5,448 nt of DNA from Candidatus Wallbacteria bacterium (GCA_028711905.1 JAQTRI010000268.1:1-5448), one strand, 5' to 3'. Counted from the first letter of the stretch, positions 1-5,448 are shown. Numbers and translations: made by a program. The notes: generated from the sequence alone by a model not told the origin.

Positions 1-1
1 C

Positions 2-139
2 CGATCTCCTGAAGATGTGCGTCAGATCGGTTTCGATGTCCTGCGCCATCGCATCATCCTTAATTACGAAGCTGAAGCCGAAGGCCTTGACAGCGACAAG
101 ATCATCAAGATGATTTACGACAAGGTGGAAGTGCCGTAA
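2..139 (+). CDS. moxR: MoxR-family AAA+ ATPase, C-terminal end (5' part outside window)
   Basis: An open frame enters from the left edge (first full codon at base 2) and gives 45 residues before a TAA at 137-139. The peptide contains SPEDVRQIGFDVLRHRIIL followed by NYEAEAEGL and ends KVEVP. This matches the C-terminal lid region of MoxR ATPases, where a P-x-DV...VLRHRI...YEAEAEG pattern is characteristic. MoxR proteins are usually a little over 300 residues, so only about the last seventh is present; the Walker A and B motifs lie upstream and cannot be checked. MoxR is a cytoplasmic AAA+ ATPase thought to act as a chaperone or remodelling factor for VWA-domain proteins. Its place directly before a DUF58 gene and the bat genes is the standard arrangement. 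The stop codon overlaps the DUF58 start as TAATG, which implies translational coupling. Confidence 0.88.
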   Translation, partial: RSPEDVRQIGFDVLRHRIILNYEAEAEGLDSDKIIKMIYDKVEVP

Positions 140-1008
140 TGAACAAAGTTGACGAGATCCTTAAAAAGATCCGCAAGATCGACATCCGCACCAGGAAACT
201 GGTGAACGAGACCTTTCTCGGCAGCTACCACAGCCATTTCCGCGGCACAGGAATCGAGTTTTCCGAAGTAGCGGATTATCACTATGGAGACGATATCCGC
301 ACCATCGACTGGAATGTAACAGCCCGTGTCGGCAGCCCTTATGTCAAAAAATTCGTTGAATCAAGGGAGCTGTCATTGATCGTCATTCTGGACATCAGCG
401 CCAGCCAGGAGTACGGATCATCCGGACTTTCAAAAAGGGAACTGGCCGCTGAAACCGCCGGTGTGATCGCTTTTTCCGCTATTCGCAACAATGACAAGGT
501 CGGACTGATTCTGACAACCGATGAGGTTGAATTCTACCTGCCTCCGGCCAAAGGTTTTCAGCATCTGTACCGCCTGCTGCGCGAAGCCCTGTTTTTTGAA
601 CCGAAGCACAAAGGAACACGCCAGGACTCAGGACTCGAATTTCTCTCCAGTGTGTTCAACCGCAGGCAGATTTCATTCCTGATTTCAGACTTTCAGGGAT
701 ACACACCCGGTAAAATCTGGAAAAATACCATGCGCCGCCACGAGCTGGTTCCCATCATTATCAGCGATCCGCGCGAAACCGACATTCTTGGTCGCGGCAT
801 TGTCGAATGCGAGGATCTTGAGAGTGGGGAGAGTCATTTTTTTTCTTTGCAGACCATTAGCGGGGAATGGAAAAAAAAGCGGCAGGCTGATCAGAAAAAA
901 CTGGTCCGCGAATTCAGGAAAATCGGGCAGGCCTTCCTGGACATCGAACGCGAAGAAACCATTGTCACTAAGCTGCAGGCCTTTTTTGAAAAGAGGAAAT
1001 GCGCATGA
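139..1008 (+). CDS. DUF58 domain protein (VWA-like MoxR partner)
   Basis: This 289-residue protein has no signal peptide or membrane segment and is probably cytoplasmic. The DUF58 signature is clear at residues 39-63: IEFSEVADYHYGDD, then IRTIDWNVTAR. A VWA-like fold follows. It carries a MIDAS-like DISAS at 85-89, a threonine in KGTR at 160 and an aspartate in LISDF at 184, so all three metal-site positions look occupied, which not every DUF58 protein retains. Length is typical for the family. The start overlaps the moxR stop (TAATG), and an AAGGTGGA ribosome binding site at 122-129 supports it. DUF58 proteins are routinely encoded next to MoxR and are presumed to bind it; no biochemical activity is firmly established. 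The 3' third is rich in homopolymers (T8 at 837-844, A8 at 871-878), including an in-frame A-AAA-AAG heptamer listed separately. Confidence 0.93.
   Translation: MNKVDEILKKIRKIDIRTRKLVNETFLGSYHSHFRGTGIEFSEVADYHYGDDIRTIDWNVTARVGSPYVKKFVESRELSLIVILDISASQEYGSSGLSKRELAAETAGVIAFSAIRNNDKVGLILTTDEVEFYLPPAKGFQHLYRLLREALFFEPKHKGTRQDSGLEFLSSVFNRRQISFLISDFQGYTPGKIWKNTMRRHELVPIIISDPRETDILGRGIVECEDLESGESHFFSLQTISGEWKKKRQADQKKLVREFRKIGQAFLDIEREETIVTKLQAFFEKRKCA
873..879 (+). other. Candidate -1 ribosomal slippage heptamer (A-AAA-AAG)
   Basis: Within the DUF58 gene, codons AAA AAA AAG (residues 245-247) create the heptamer A-AAA-AAG in the frame required for -1 slippage, the same heptamer used in E. coli dnaX. 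A purine-rich Shine-Dalgarno-like GGGGA lies at 862-866. A -1 shift would add Ala-Ala-Gly and stop at TGA 888-890, giving a product of about 250 residues that lacks the last ~42 residues of the normal protein. I see no strong stem-loop at the usual downstream distance; only a weak GCGG/CCGC pairing (879-882 with 906-909) is possible. Lysine-rich stretches produce this heptamer by chance, so this is a candidate only. Confidence 0.22.
993..997 (+). promoter_or_regulatory. Ribosome binding site that decides the start of the DUF4381-like gene
   Basis: GAGGA lies inside the end of the DUF58 gene. It is 7 bases from the ATG at 1005 but only 1 base from the in-frame ATG at 999. This favours 1005, which also gives the ATGA overlap used at the next two junctions. 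Confidence 0.7.
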
Positions 1009-1928
1009 CTCTCCGCCTGTCTCTTTTACTGGCGCTTATGCTGGCACCGGGGTTCATCCCTCAGATCACGGCTGCTGATGTCAACTGCTATTTCACCAGT
1101 CACGAAGTACGCATCGGCGAACCAGTGGATCTGATCCTGGAGATCAACCACGATCAAAACGAGGAACTGCTCGCAATTCCAGATCTTTCAGCAACGCCCG
1201 AGGCTTTCATTACAGGCGAGGAACCACTCAGGGAGGTTCTCCGAGACAGGAACAAAATCAAGTGCAGATTCCATCTGCAGTTCTTTTCGCTCGGGAAAGC
1301 CGAGCTGCGTCCTGTCCGGCTCAAATTCGCCGGCAACCGCGAAATAATCATCCCCACTCAGGAGATCATGGTTATCGGAGTCATCGGAGAAAAGGACACA
1401 GCCGAAATCATGGATCTCAAGCCCCCGTTCTCCCTTAATCTGCATCGCGATAAGATTATCAAGTCTGCTCTGATCGCTCTGATCGTGCTTCTCATTGCAG
1501 CCATCTTATACTGGCTCTTCAGGCTGCGCAAACCCCACCAACCCTCTGAAAACACAGTCTGGGATGAAACCCTTGCTCCTGTTGATGAAGCGCGCAAAGC
1601 GCTCAATCAGGCCCGGATACTGTTTGAGAGAAAGCTTTTCCAGCATCAGTATTACCTGATGAGTGAGATTCTCAGGCGTTACTTCGGCCGCTGTTGCGGG
1701 GTTCTGCTCCTGGAAAAAACCACGGACGAAGTACTTGCCGCTCTTCCGGATTCTTTGCCGGAAGGGATCAGGGATTCGCTTTCAGACATGCTATCCTCCT
1801 GGGACATGATCAAGTACGCCCGCGCCGAGGTGGAAGCCGGAGTTGCCGGCCAGGACTTGAGGAAAACCGTGGAACTGATCGAAGAGCACCACCGTCTGAC
1901 CGAACCTCCGATAAGGGAGAACCAATGA
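1005..1928 (+). CDS. Membrane protein with BatD-like periplasmic domain and DUF4381-like cytoplasmic domain
   Basis: This 307-residue protein starts at 1005 by ribosome-binding-site spacing; an in-frame ATG at 999 would add two residues. Residues 1-24 look like a signal peptide ending ITAA. Residues 25 to about 125 form a beta-rich exported region with the pattern SHEVRIGEPVDLILEI, similar to the first module of BatD. A membrane helix lies at about 154-173, followed by a basic cytoplasmic stretch (FRLRKPH). The C-terminal half is helical and contains YYLMSEILRRYFGR, LEKTTDEVLAALP and DMIKYARAE, which resemble the R-x-Y, TT-x-E-x-L and D-x-(V/I)-K-(F/Y)-A features of DUF4381 proteins found between DUF58 and batA in many Bat operons. 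It overlaps both neighbours by ATGA. The role is inferred: a membrane link between the cytoplasmic MoxR/DUF58 side and the periplasmic Bat proteins. The ectodomain has exactly two cysteines (28 and 87), a possible disulfide. The assignment rests on remembered motifs and context, not a profile search. Confidence 0.78.
   Translation: MTLRLSLLLALMLAPGFIPQITAADVNCYFTSHEVRIGEPVDLILEINHDQNEELLAIPDLSATPEAFITGEEPLREVLRDRNKIKCRFHLQFFSLGKAELRPVRLKFAGNREIIIPTQEIMVIGVIGEKDTAEIMDLKPPFSLNLHRDKIIKSALIALIVLLIAAILYWLFRLRKPHQPSENTVWDETLAPVDEARKALNQARILFERKLFQHQYYLMSEILRRYFGRCCGVLLLEKTTDEVLAALPDSLPEGIRDSLSDMLSSWDMIKYARAEVEAGVAGQDLRKTVELIEEHHRLTEPPIRENQ
1913..1919 (+). promoter_or_regulatory. Ribosome binding site of batA
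   Basis: AAGGGAG lies five bases before the ATG at 1925. It selects this start over the open reading frame that extends 77 codons further upstream into the previous gene. Confidence 0.75.
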
Positions 1929-2896
1929 GATTAGCCGCCTGGAAACTTGCTCTGATTTTAGCCCCTGTGCTTGCAGCAGCTTTGATCGTTAAGTTCCGTC
2001 GCGGGAATTTCATGCACGGCATCCGTTTCAACATCCTTTACAGGCTGGGAGAAAAAAGATCGGCTTTTCTCCGCCGTTTCACGGTCTGGTCCAGAGTCGC
2101 CCTGCTCTTTCTGCTGGCCCTGTCACTGCTCAGACCGCAACTGGTCAATGCTGTCAGAAGCTTCGATACCGAGGGTATCAGCATCATGCTCCTGTTCGAT
2201 GTGTCAGGATCGATGGAAGCACAGGACTTTACTCCCAACCGCTTTCAGGCAGCCCGCTCAGTGCTCCGCTCGTTTATTTCCGACCGCAAAAACGACAGGA
2301 TCGGGCTGGTGGTATTCGCCGGAGAGGCATACACAGCCTGCCCTCTCACCGTGGACTATGAAGTGCTTACCGACTTCCTCGACAAGGTATCCATGGGCCG
2401 CCTGACTGACGGCACTGCCATTGGAGACGCTCTGGGGGTCGCTATCGGTCATTTGCGCAAATCCAGGACCAAGAGCAGGGTGGCGATTCTGCTCACAGAC
2501 GGCGAAAACAACGCCGGTTCGGTCCGGCCAGAGCTGGCTGCAGAATGGGCCGGAGAAGACGGAATCAGGATCTATACAATCGGAGTGGGAAGCGAAAAAG
2601 GCGGAACCATACCTGTGATGGATCAGTTCGGGCGGGTGGTAGGTTCGGCTGTCACTAAACTCGATGAAGAACTGCTCGAAAAAATCGCATCCATCACCGG
2701 GGCCAGATACTTCCGCGCCACAGACAAGCAGAAACTTTCCCAGATCTATCAGCAGATCGACCAGCTGGAAAAGACTCATGTCCAGGCCCGGCTTTTTTAC
2801 AATTATAACGAACTGTTCCCCTGGCTGCTCTGGGCTGCCCTGGCCTGCTGGATTGCTGTTTTTTACTATGAAGACTTACAGCTGAGGATACCATGA
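1925..2896 (+). CDS. batA: BatA, membrane-anchored von Willebrand factor A protein
   Basis: This is a 323-residue protein. The frame is open upstream to 1694, but the earlier part lies inside the previous gene and reads as non-family sequence. The ATG at 1925 has a strong ribosome binding site and an ATGA overlap, and it gives the usual BatA length. Membrane segments lie at about 5-23 and 56-70, followed by LLRPQ, then the VWA domain at about 86-285, and a last helix at about 297-315. This places the VWA domain on one side of the membrane, by family convention the periplasm. The MIDAS is complete: DVSGS at 92-96, T164 in DGTAIGDAL, and D192 in TDGEN. The family motif CPLTVDY is present with C139. 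BatA is a conserved Bat-complex component, presumed to bind ligands or partners through the metal site. It is a paralogue of the following gene, with the same topology and motifs. Confidence 0.93.
   Translation: MRLAAWKLALILAPVLAAALIVKFRRGNFMHGIRFNILYRLGEKRSAFLRRFTVWSRVALLFLLALSLLRPQLVNAVRSFDTEGISIMLLFDVSGSMEAQDFTPNRFQAARSVLRSFISDRKNDRIGLVVFAGEAYTACPLTVDYEVLTDFLDKVSMGRLTDGTAIGDALGVAIGHLRKSRTKSRVAILLTDGENNAGSVRPELAAEWAGEDGIRIYTIGVGSEKGGTIPVMDQFGRVVGSAVTKLDEELLEKIASITGARYFRATDKQKLSQIYQQIDQLEKTHVQARLFYNYNELFPWLLWAALACWIAVFYYEDLQLRIP
2884..2888 (+). promoter_or_regulatory. Ribosome binding site of batB
   Basis: GAGGA in the last codons of batA lies four bases before the ATG at 2893. The start overlaps the batA stop as ATGA, so re-initiation by the same ribosomes is likely. 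Confidence 0.6.
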
Positions 2897-3894
2897 TCTT
2901 TCAGGAACCGCTTTATCTTCTTCTATTTCTTCTCCTTCCGCCTGCGCTGGCCCTCTCATGGGTGACTGCCGGAAAAAAGAAAAAACTGCTGCACCATTTC
3001 ACTGGCGAACTGGCCCATCTCACCGCGCACCTGAGTCCTGAGAAAAAAATCGTCCGCCGTGTCCTGCGGGTTTTAGCGTTCTGCCTCCTCGTTCCAGCCC
3101 TTGCCAGACCGCAGTGGGGTGAAATGAGTGTCACACTCAAGCAAAAAGGCACAGATCTGGTTTTCGCCATTGACTGCTCCCGTTCCATGCTGGCCAAAGA
3201 CCTGAAGCCGGACCGCATCCAGACCGCGAGGCAGAAAGCGCGATTTCTGCTGTCAAAACTGGTGGCTGACCGCGTTGCTCTCATCGGTTTCGCCGGTGGT
3301 TCGGCCGTGCTCTGCCCCCTGACTACCGATTACTCGGCCATGACCATGCTGATGGATGGCTGTTCTCCAGGAGAGATCAGGCCGCCAGGCACCAATATCG
3401 CTTCAGCCATAGCCAAAGCCAGAGCCCTGTTCGGCAATTCAGGTGAGGGCTACCGCAACCTCCTGATCTTCACTGACGGGGAGGATCACGGACGGGCCTT
3501 TGAAGAGGAGGTGGACCGCGCCAAAAAGGACGGCATCCGTGTTTTCGTGCTGATCACTGCCGGCCAGGATGGCTCCCCCATCCCCCTTGTCAACAACCGC
3601 GGAGAAATCGAGGGATATCAGAAGGACCAGGACGGAAACCCGGTCATGTCTAAGACTGACTGGCAGAAAATGGAGCAGCTGGTGACCCGCACTGACGGTC
3701 GTTTCATCATGGCCACCCCTTCCAATGAAGACATGCTGGAATTGCTCGAAGAAATCCGACAGCTGGAAAAAAGAGAGTTGAAGAACACGATCCGCACCAG
3801 AAGAATGGATCGTTTTCACTGGTTGATCTGGCCGGCTTTCTTCATCATGCTGGTAGAATTCCTGCTTGGAGAGAGAAAAAATGCCTGGATTTAA
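2893..3894 (+). CDS. batB: BatB, membrane-anchored von Willebrand factor A protein
   Basis: This is a 333-residue protein of typical BatB length. It begins with a hydrophobic helix (residues 4-22, FQEPLYLLLFLLLPPALAL), a usual BatA/BatB opening. A second helix lies at about 57-71, followed by ARPQWGE. The VWA domain spans about 87-290 and a final helix lies at about 309-325. The MIDAS is complete: DCSRS at 94-98 in the BatB-like form DxSRSM followed by AKDLKPDR, T167 in PGTNIASAI, and D195 in FTDGED. CPLTTDY is present with C141. The distinction from BatA rests on the SRSM form, the LKPDR segment and the second position. BatB is thought to work with BatA at the envelope. The gene overlaps batA by 4 bases and batC by 14 bases, and the batC ribosome binding site lies inside its last codons. 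Confidence 0.93.
   Translation: MIFQEPLYLLLFLLLPPALALSWVTAGKKKKLLHHFTGELAHLTAHLSPEKKIVRRVLRVLAFCLLVPALARPQWGEMSVTLKQKGTDLVFAIDCSRSMLAKDLKPDRIQTARQKARFLLSKLVADRVALIGFAGGSAVLCPLTTDYSAMTMLMDGCSPGEIRPPGTNIASAIAKARALFGNSGEGYRNLLIFTDGEDHGRAFEEEVDRAKKDGIRVFVLITAGQDGSPIPLVNNRGEIEGYQKDQDGNPVMSKTDWQKMEQLVTRTDGRFIMATPSNEDMLELLEEIRQLEKRELKNTIRTRRMDRFHWLIWPAFFIMLVEFLLGERKNAWI
3868..3873 (+). promoter_or_regulatory. Ribosome binding site that decides the start of batC
   Basis: GGAGAG lies seven bases before the ATG at 3881. An alternative in-frame TTG at 3866 overlaps this site and has no comparable upstream signal. It would also put charged residues (EREK) ahead of the signal peptide. Confidence 0.65.
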
Positions 3895-4645
3895 TGAAAG
3901 AGCTTTCACGCTTTTACTTCCTTTACTGCTATTCCTGATCTCAACACCCGCCTTCTGTTCGATCCTTGACAGCGGTAACATCTCGCGCGGAAACGAGGAG
4001 TACCACAAGGGAAACTATGACGAAGCCCTGAAACATTACCTGAAAGAAGACCGGCCATCCGACATCCATAAGTGGCATTTCAATCTGGGCAATGCCTTTT
4101 TGCGCAAGGGTGAAACCGAAAATGCCCTGCGTGAGTATACTAAGGCCGCCGAAAGCCCGGATCATAGGCTCAAGGCTTATGCCCATTACAATTCCGGCAA
4201 TGCGTATTTTGCGGGAAAAGAGCTGGAAAAAGCCAAGAATTCTTACATCGAGGCACTCAAGCTTCATCATGGTGACCGGGATCTGAGTTACAATCTGCAA
4301 CGCGCGCTTGAGCTTCTGCAGGAGCAGCAGAAAGAGCAGGAACAGCAGGAGCAGAATCAGGATAACCAGGAGCAACAGGAAAAAGACCAGGAACAGAATC
4401 AACAGCAGCAGAATCAGGAGCAGCAGAAACAGGACCAGGAACAGAATCAGCAACAGCAGAACCAGGAGCAGCAGAAACAGGACCAGGAAAAACAGGAAAA
4501 CGACAGTGATAAAGATGAGAAAAGCGTTCCTGAACAACTGAAAGAACAGTTCCTGGAAAACCTGATGAACAAAGAAAAAGAGATTAACCGTAAAATTTCC
4601 GATACAATGGCAGGCGAGGGTTACTACAATGACAAGGATTGGTAA
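3881..4645 (+). CDS. batC: BatC, exported tetratricopeptide-repeat protein with Q/E-rich tail
   Basis: This is a 254-residue protein. Residues 1 to about 26 are a signal peptide (hydrophobic core LLLPLLLFLI, ending STPAFC). The cysteine is not in a good lipobox, so a soluble periplasmic protein is more likely than a lipoprotein. TPR repeats cover about 36-145; G-N-x-x-(Y/F) starts are seen in GNEEYHKGNYDEALKHY, LGNAFLRKGETENALREY and SGNAYFAGKELEKAKNSY. Residues 147-208 are almost entirely Q, E, N, D and K, probably disordered or coiled-coil, and include a 16-residue unit in tandem. The tail resumes as ordinary sequence and ends DKDW, which resembles the KDW ending I recall from BatC proteins. 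TPRs mediate protein binding, so BatC probably scaffolds BatA, BatB and BatD. It overlaps batB by 14 bases and batD by 17. No C-terminal membrane helix is present. Confidence 0.88.
   Translation: MPGFNERAFTLLLPLLLFLISTPAFCSILDSGNISRGNEEYHKGNYDEALKHYLKEDRPSDIHKWHFNLGNAFLRKGETENALREYTKAAESPDHRLKAYAHYNSGNAYFAGKELEKAKNSYIEALKLHHGDRDLSYNLQRALELLQEQQKEQEQQEQNQDNQEQQEKDQEQNQQQQNQEQQKQDQEQNQQQQNQEQQKQDQEKQENDSDKDEKSVPEQLKEQFLENLMNKEKEINRKISDTMAGEGYYNDKDW
4388..4483 (+). repeat. Tandem 48-bp duplication in batC (16-residue Q-rich unit, two copies)
   Basis: Copies at 4388-4435 and 4436-4483 each encode QEQNQQQQNQEQQKQD (residues 170-185 and 186-201). The DNA copies match at 45 of 48 positions. The three differences (CAA/CAG, CAG/CAA and AAT/AAC) are all synonymous, so the peptides are identical. 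A third, degenerate copy precedes them at 4340-4387 (residues 154-169), sharing NQEQQ and the final D in register. The spacing is a multiple of three, so copy-number change would keep the frame and alter only tail length. Confidence 0.92.
4616..4620 (+). promoter_or_regulatory. Ribosome binding site of batD
   Basis: GAGGG within the final codons of batC lies eight bases before the ATG at 4629. It supports a start inside batC and not at the later in-frame ATG (4689), which would delete the signal peptide. Confidence 0.6.
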
Positions 4646-5448
4646 GGTGCTGGTTTTTTTGCTGCTTGTCACCTCCCTGCAGGCTGAAATGAAGGTGGAC
4701 CTGAAAATCAGCCGCAAGATCGTCAAGCTCGGTGATCCTGTGATCCTGCAGGTCCAGGTCAGCGGCAATGAACAGGTGCGGGATGTAACTGCACCATCTT
4801 CACCGGATTTTGAAATTGTCAGTCTCGGCACTTCATCAAACATTTCGATTATCAATGGAGCAATTTCCAACAGTTTCAGTTACAACTTCCACCTTTATCC
4901 AAAAAAAACCGGCAAATTGACTATTCCGGCTTTTAATGTCCGTACCGCTTCAGGAGTCCAGCTCACAGCCCCGGTAGACATTGAAATTGTGGAACAGCAG
5001 ACCCAGCAGCCTTCTCAGCCAGGGCAGCAGTCTCCCACTCCCCAGGAGCCCGCCCAGCCCGGCGAAGGGAATCTGTTTTTCCGCATCAAACCGTCCAAAA
5101 CCCGTGTTTACCCGAACGAGCCGGTAATCCTGCAATACATGCTTTATGCCCGCGTCAATTTCACAGCCCCTTTCCTTGAAAGTGAGCCTGATTTCACTTC
5201 AGTGGTGACTGAAAATTTTGAGCCGTCACAGAACGGGGAGAAGCGCCGCGTTACTGTCGATGGTGCAGAATACTGGGAATTCAATCTCGGCCGCAGGGTT
5301 ATTTATCCGATCAAGTCAGGCACTCTCGACCTCGGACTCGGATATCTCAGGGTAGGGGAAGTTGTTCGCAGCCAGCGGAGAACCCGCAGCCTGTTCGATG
5401 ATTTCGGCAGTGTTTTTGATGACTTTGACAAGCTGTTCGAAGACAATT
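4629..5448 (+). CDS. batD: BatD, periplasmic beta-sandwich protein (3' end outside window)
   Basis: The frame starts at 4629 and stays open to the window edge, giving 273 residues. BatD proteins are commonly 450-600 residues, so the C-terminal part, including the expected membrane helix, is missing. Residues 1-19 are a signal peptide (KVLVFLLLVTSLQA). Module one (about 22-121) has the BatD opening ISRKIVKLGDPVILQVQVSG, then PDFEIVSLGTSSNISIINGA and PKKTGKLTIPAFNV, all close to the family pattern. A Q/P-rich linker follows at 122-147. Module two starts at about 149 with FRIKPSKTRVYPNEPVILQY and includes LESEPDF. The window ends in an aromatic-acidic stretch with FDDF twice (256-259 and 263-266) after RTRS. 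BatD is an envelope protein of the Bat complex, presumably binding BatA, BatB and BatC. The gene overlaps batC by 17 bases in another frame and is probably translationally coupled to it. Confidence 0.92.
   Translation, partial: MTRIGKVLVFLLLVTSLQAEMKVDLKISRKIVKLGDPVILQVQVSGNEQVRDVTAPSSPDFEIVSLGTSSNISIINGAISNSFSYNFHLYPKKTGKLTIPAFNVRTASGVQLTAPVDIEIVEQQTQQPSQPGQQSPTPQEPAQPGEGNLFFRIKPSKTRVYPNEPVILQYMLYARVNFTAPFLESEPDFTSVVTENFEPSQNGEKRRVTVDGAEYWEFNLGRRVIYPIKSGTLDLGLGYLRVGEVVRSQRRTRSLFDDFGSVFDDFDKLFEDN

Noticed and set aside
837..844. A T8 run that could suggest an intrinsic terminator.
   Set aside because: There is no GC-rich stem immediately before it, and it encodes part of the DUF58 protein in frame.
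887..894. The perfect 8-base palindrome CTGATCAG downstream of the A8 run.
   Set aside because: It is too short and has no loop, so it is not a terminator or convincing hairpin, and it lies within coding sequence.
788..1078. A 96-codon plus-strand frame overlapping the DUF58 / DUF4381-like junction.
   Set aside because: It is out of frame with both genes, low in recognisable structure and without a supporting ribosome binding site.
1694..1924. A 77-codon upstream extension of the batA reading frame.
   Set aside because: It overlaps the DUF4381-like coding region, gives Arg/Gly-rich non-family sequence, and the ribosome binding site and ATGA overlap support the start at 1925.
2258..2779. A 173-codon minus-strand open frame inside batA.
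   Set aside because: It is the antisense shadow of the VWA domain; the plus-strand protein carries all conserved motifs.
3866..3880. A TTG start five codons upstream of batC.
   Set aside because: The ATG at 3881 has a well-spaced GGAGAG site and directly begins the signal peptide; the TTG would overlap that site.
3439..4008. A 189-codon minus-strand open frame across the end of batB.
   Set aside because: It is antisense to well-supported batB coding sequence including the TDGED motif, with no ribosome binding site or family resemblance that I recognise.
3941..4870. A 309-codon open frame on the minus strand, with a very leucine-rich middle.
   Set aside because: It is the antisense of batC and the start of batD. 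The leucine run is the reverse complement of CAG/CAA-rich glutamine codons, which removes stop codons. The plus strand has signal peptide, TPRs and family context.

Overview
The window is a gapless stretch of one operon on the + strand: a MoxR/Bat ("Bacteroides aerotolerance") cluster. The order is 3' end of a MoxR-type AAA+ ATPase (2-139), DUF58 protein (139-1008), membrane protein with a BatD-like ectodomain and a DUF4381-like cytoplasmic tail (1005-1928), batA (1925-2896), batB (2893-3894), batC (3881-4645) and batD (4629 to the window edge, 3' incomplete). Every gene junction overlaps by 1 to 17 bases, so there is no intergenic DNA. I see no promoter, terminator, RNA gene, mobile element or CRISPR array. 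The promoter should lie upstream of moxR and the terminator beyond batD, both outside the window.

How the parts probably fit together (family knowledge plus inference): MoxR is a cytoplasmic ATPase that is thought to act as a chaperone or remodeller on von Willebrand A (VWA) proteins. DUF58 is a soluble VWA-like partner. BatA and BatB are membrane-anchored VWA proteins, each with a complete metal-ion-dependent adhesion site (MIDAS). BatC is an exported TPR protein with a long glutamine/glutamate-rich tail. BatD and the DUF4381-like protein carry periplasmic beta-sandwich modules. The likely result is an envelope complex with ATPase input from the cytoplasm. Its exact function is not settled: it has been linked to aerotolerance and stress resistance in some bacteria, but not consistently.

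The organism is probably a Gram-negative (diderm) bacterium of roughly balanced GC. The evidence is the full batABCD set with exported BatC and BatD, and AGGAG-type ribosome binding sites. The set occurs in Bacteroidetes, Spirochaetes, Proteobacteria and several candidate phyla. I cannot name a phylum from this sequence alone.

The most notable points beyond the operon are: a near-perfect 48-bp tandem duplication in batC whose copies differ only at synonymous positions; the composite third gene; an apparent threefold use of one beta-sandwich module across that gene and batD; and an in-frame A-AAA-AAG heptamer in the DUF58 gene that resembles the dnaX frameshift site. The system itself is a known family, not a new one.
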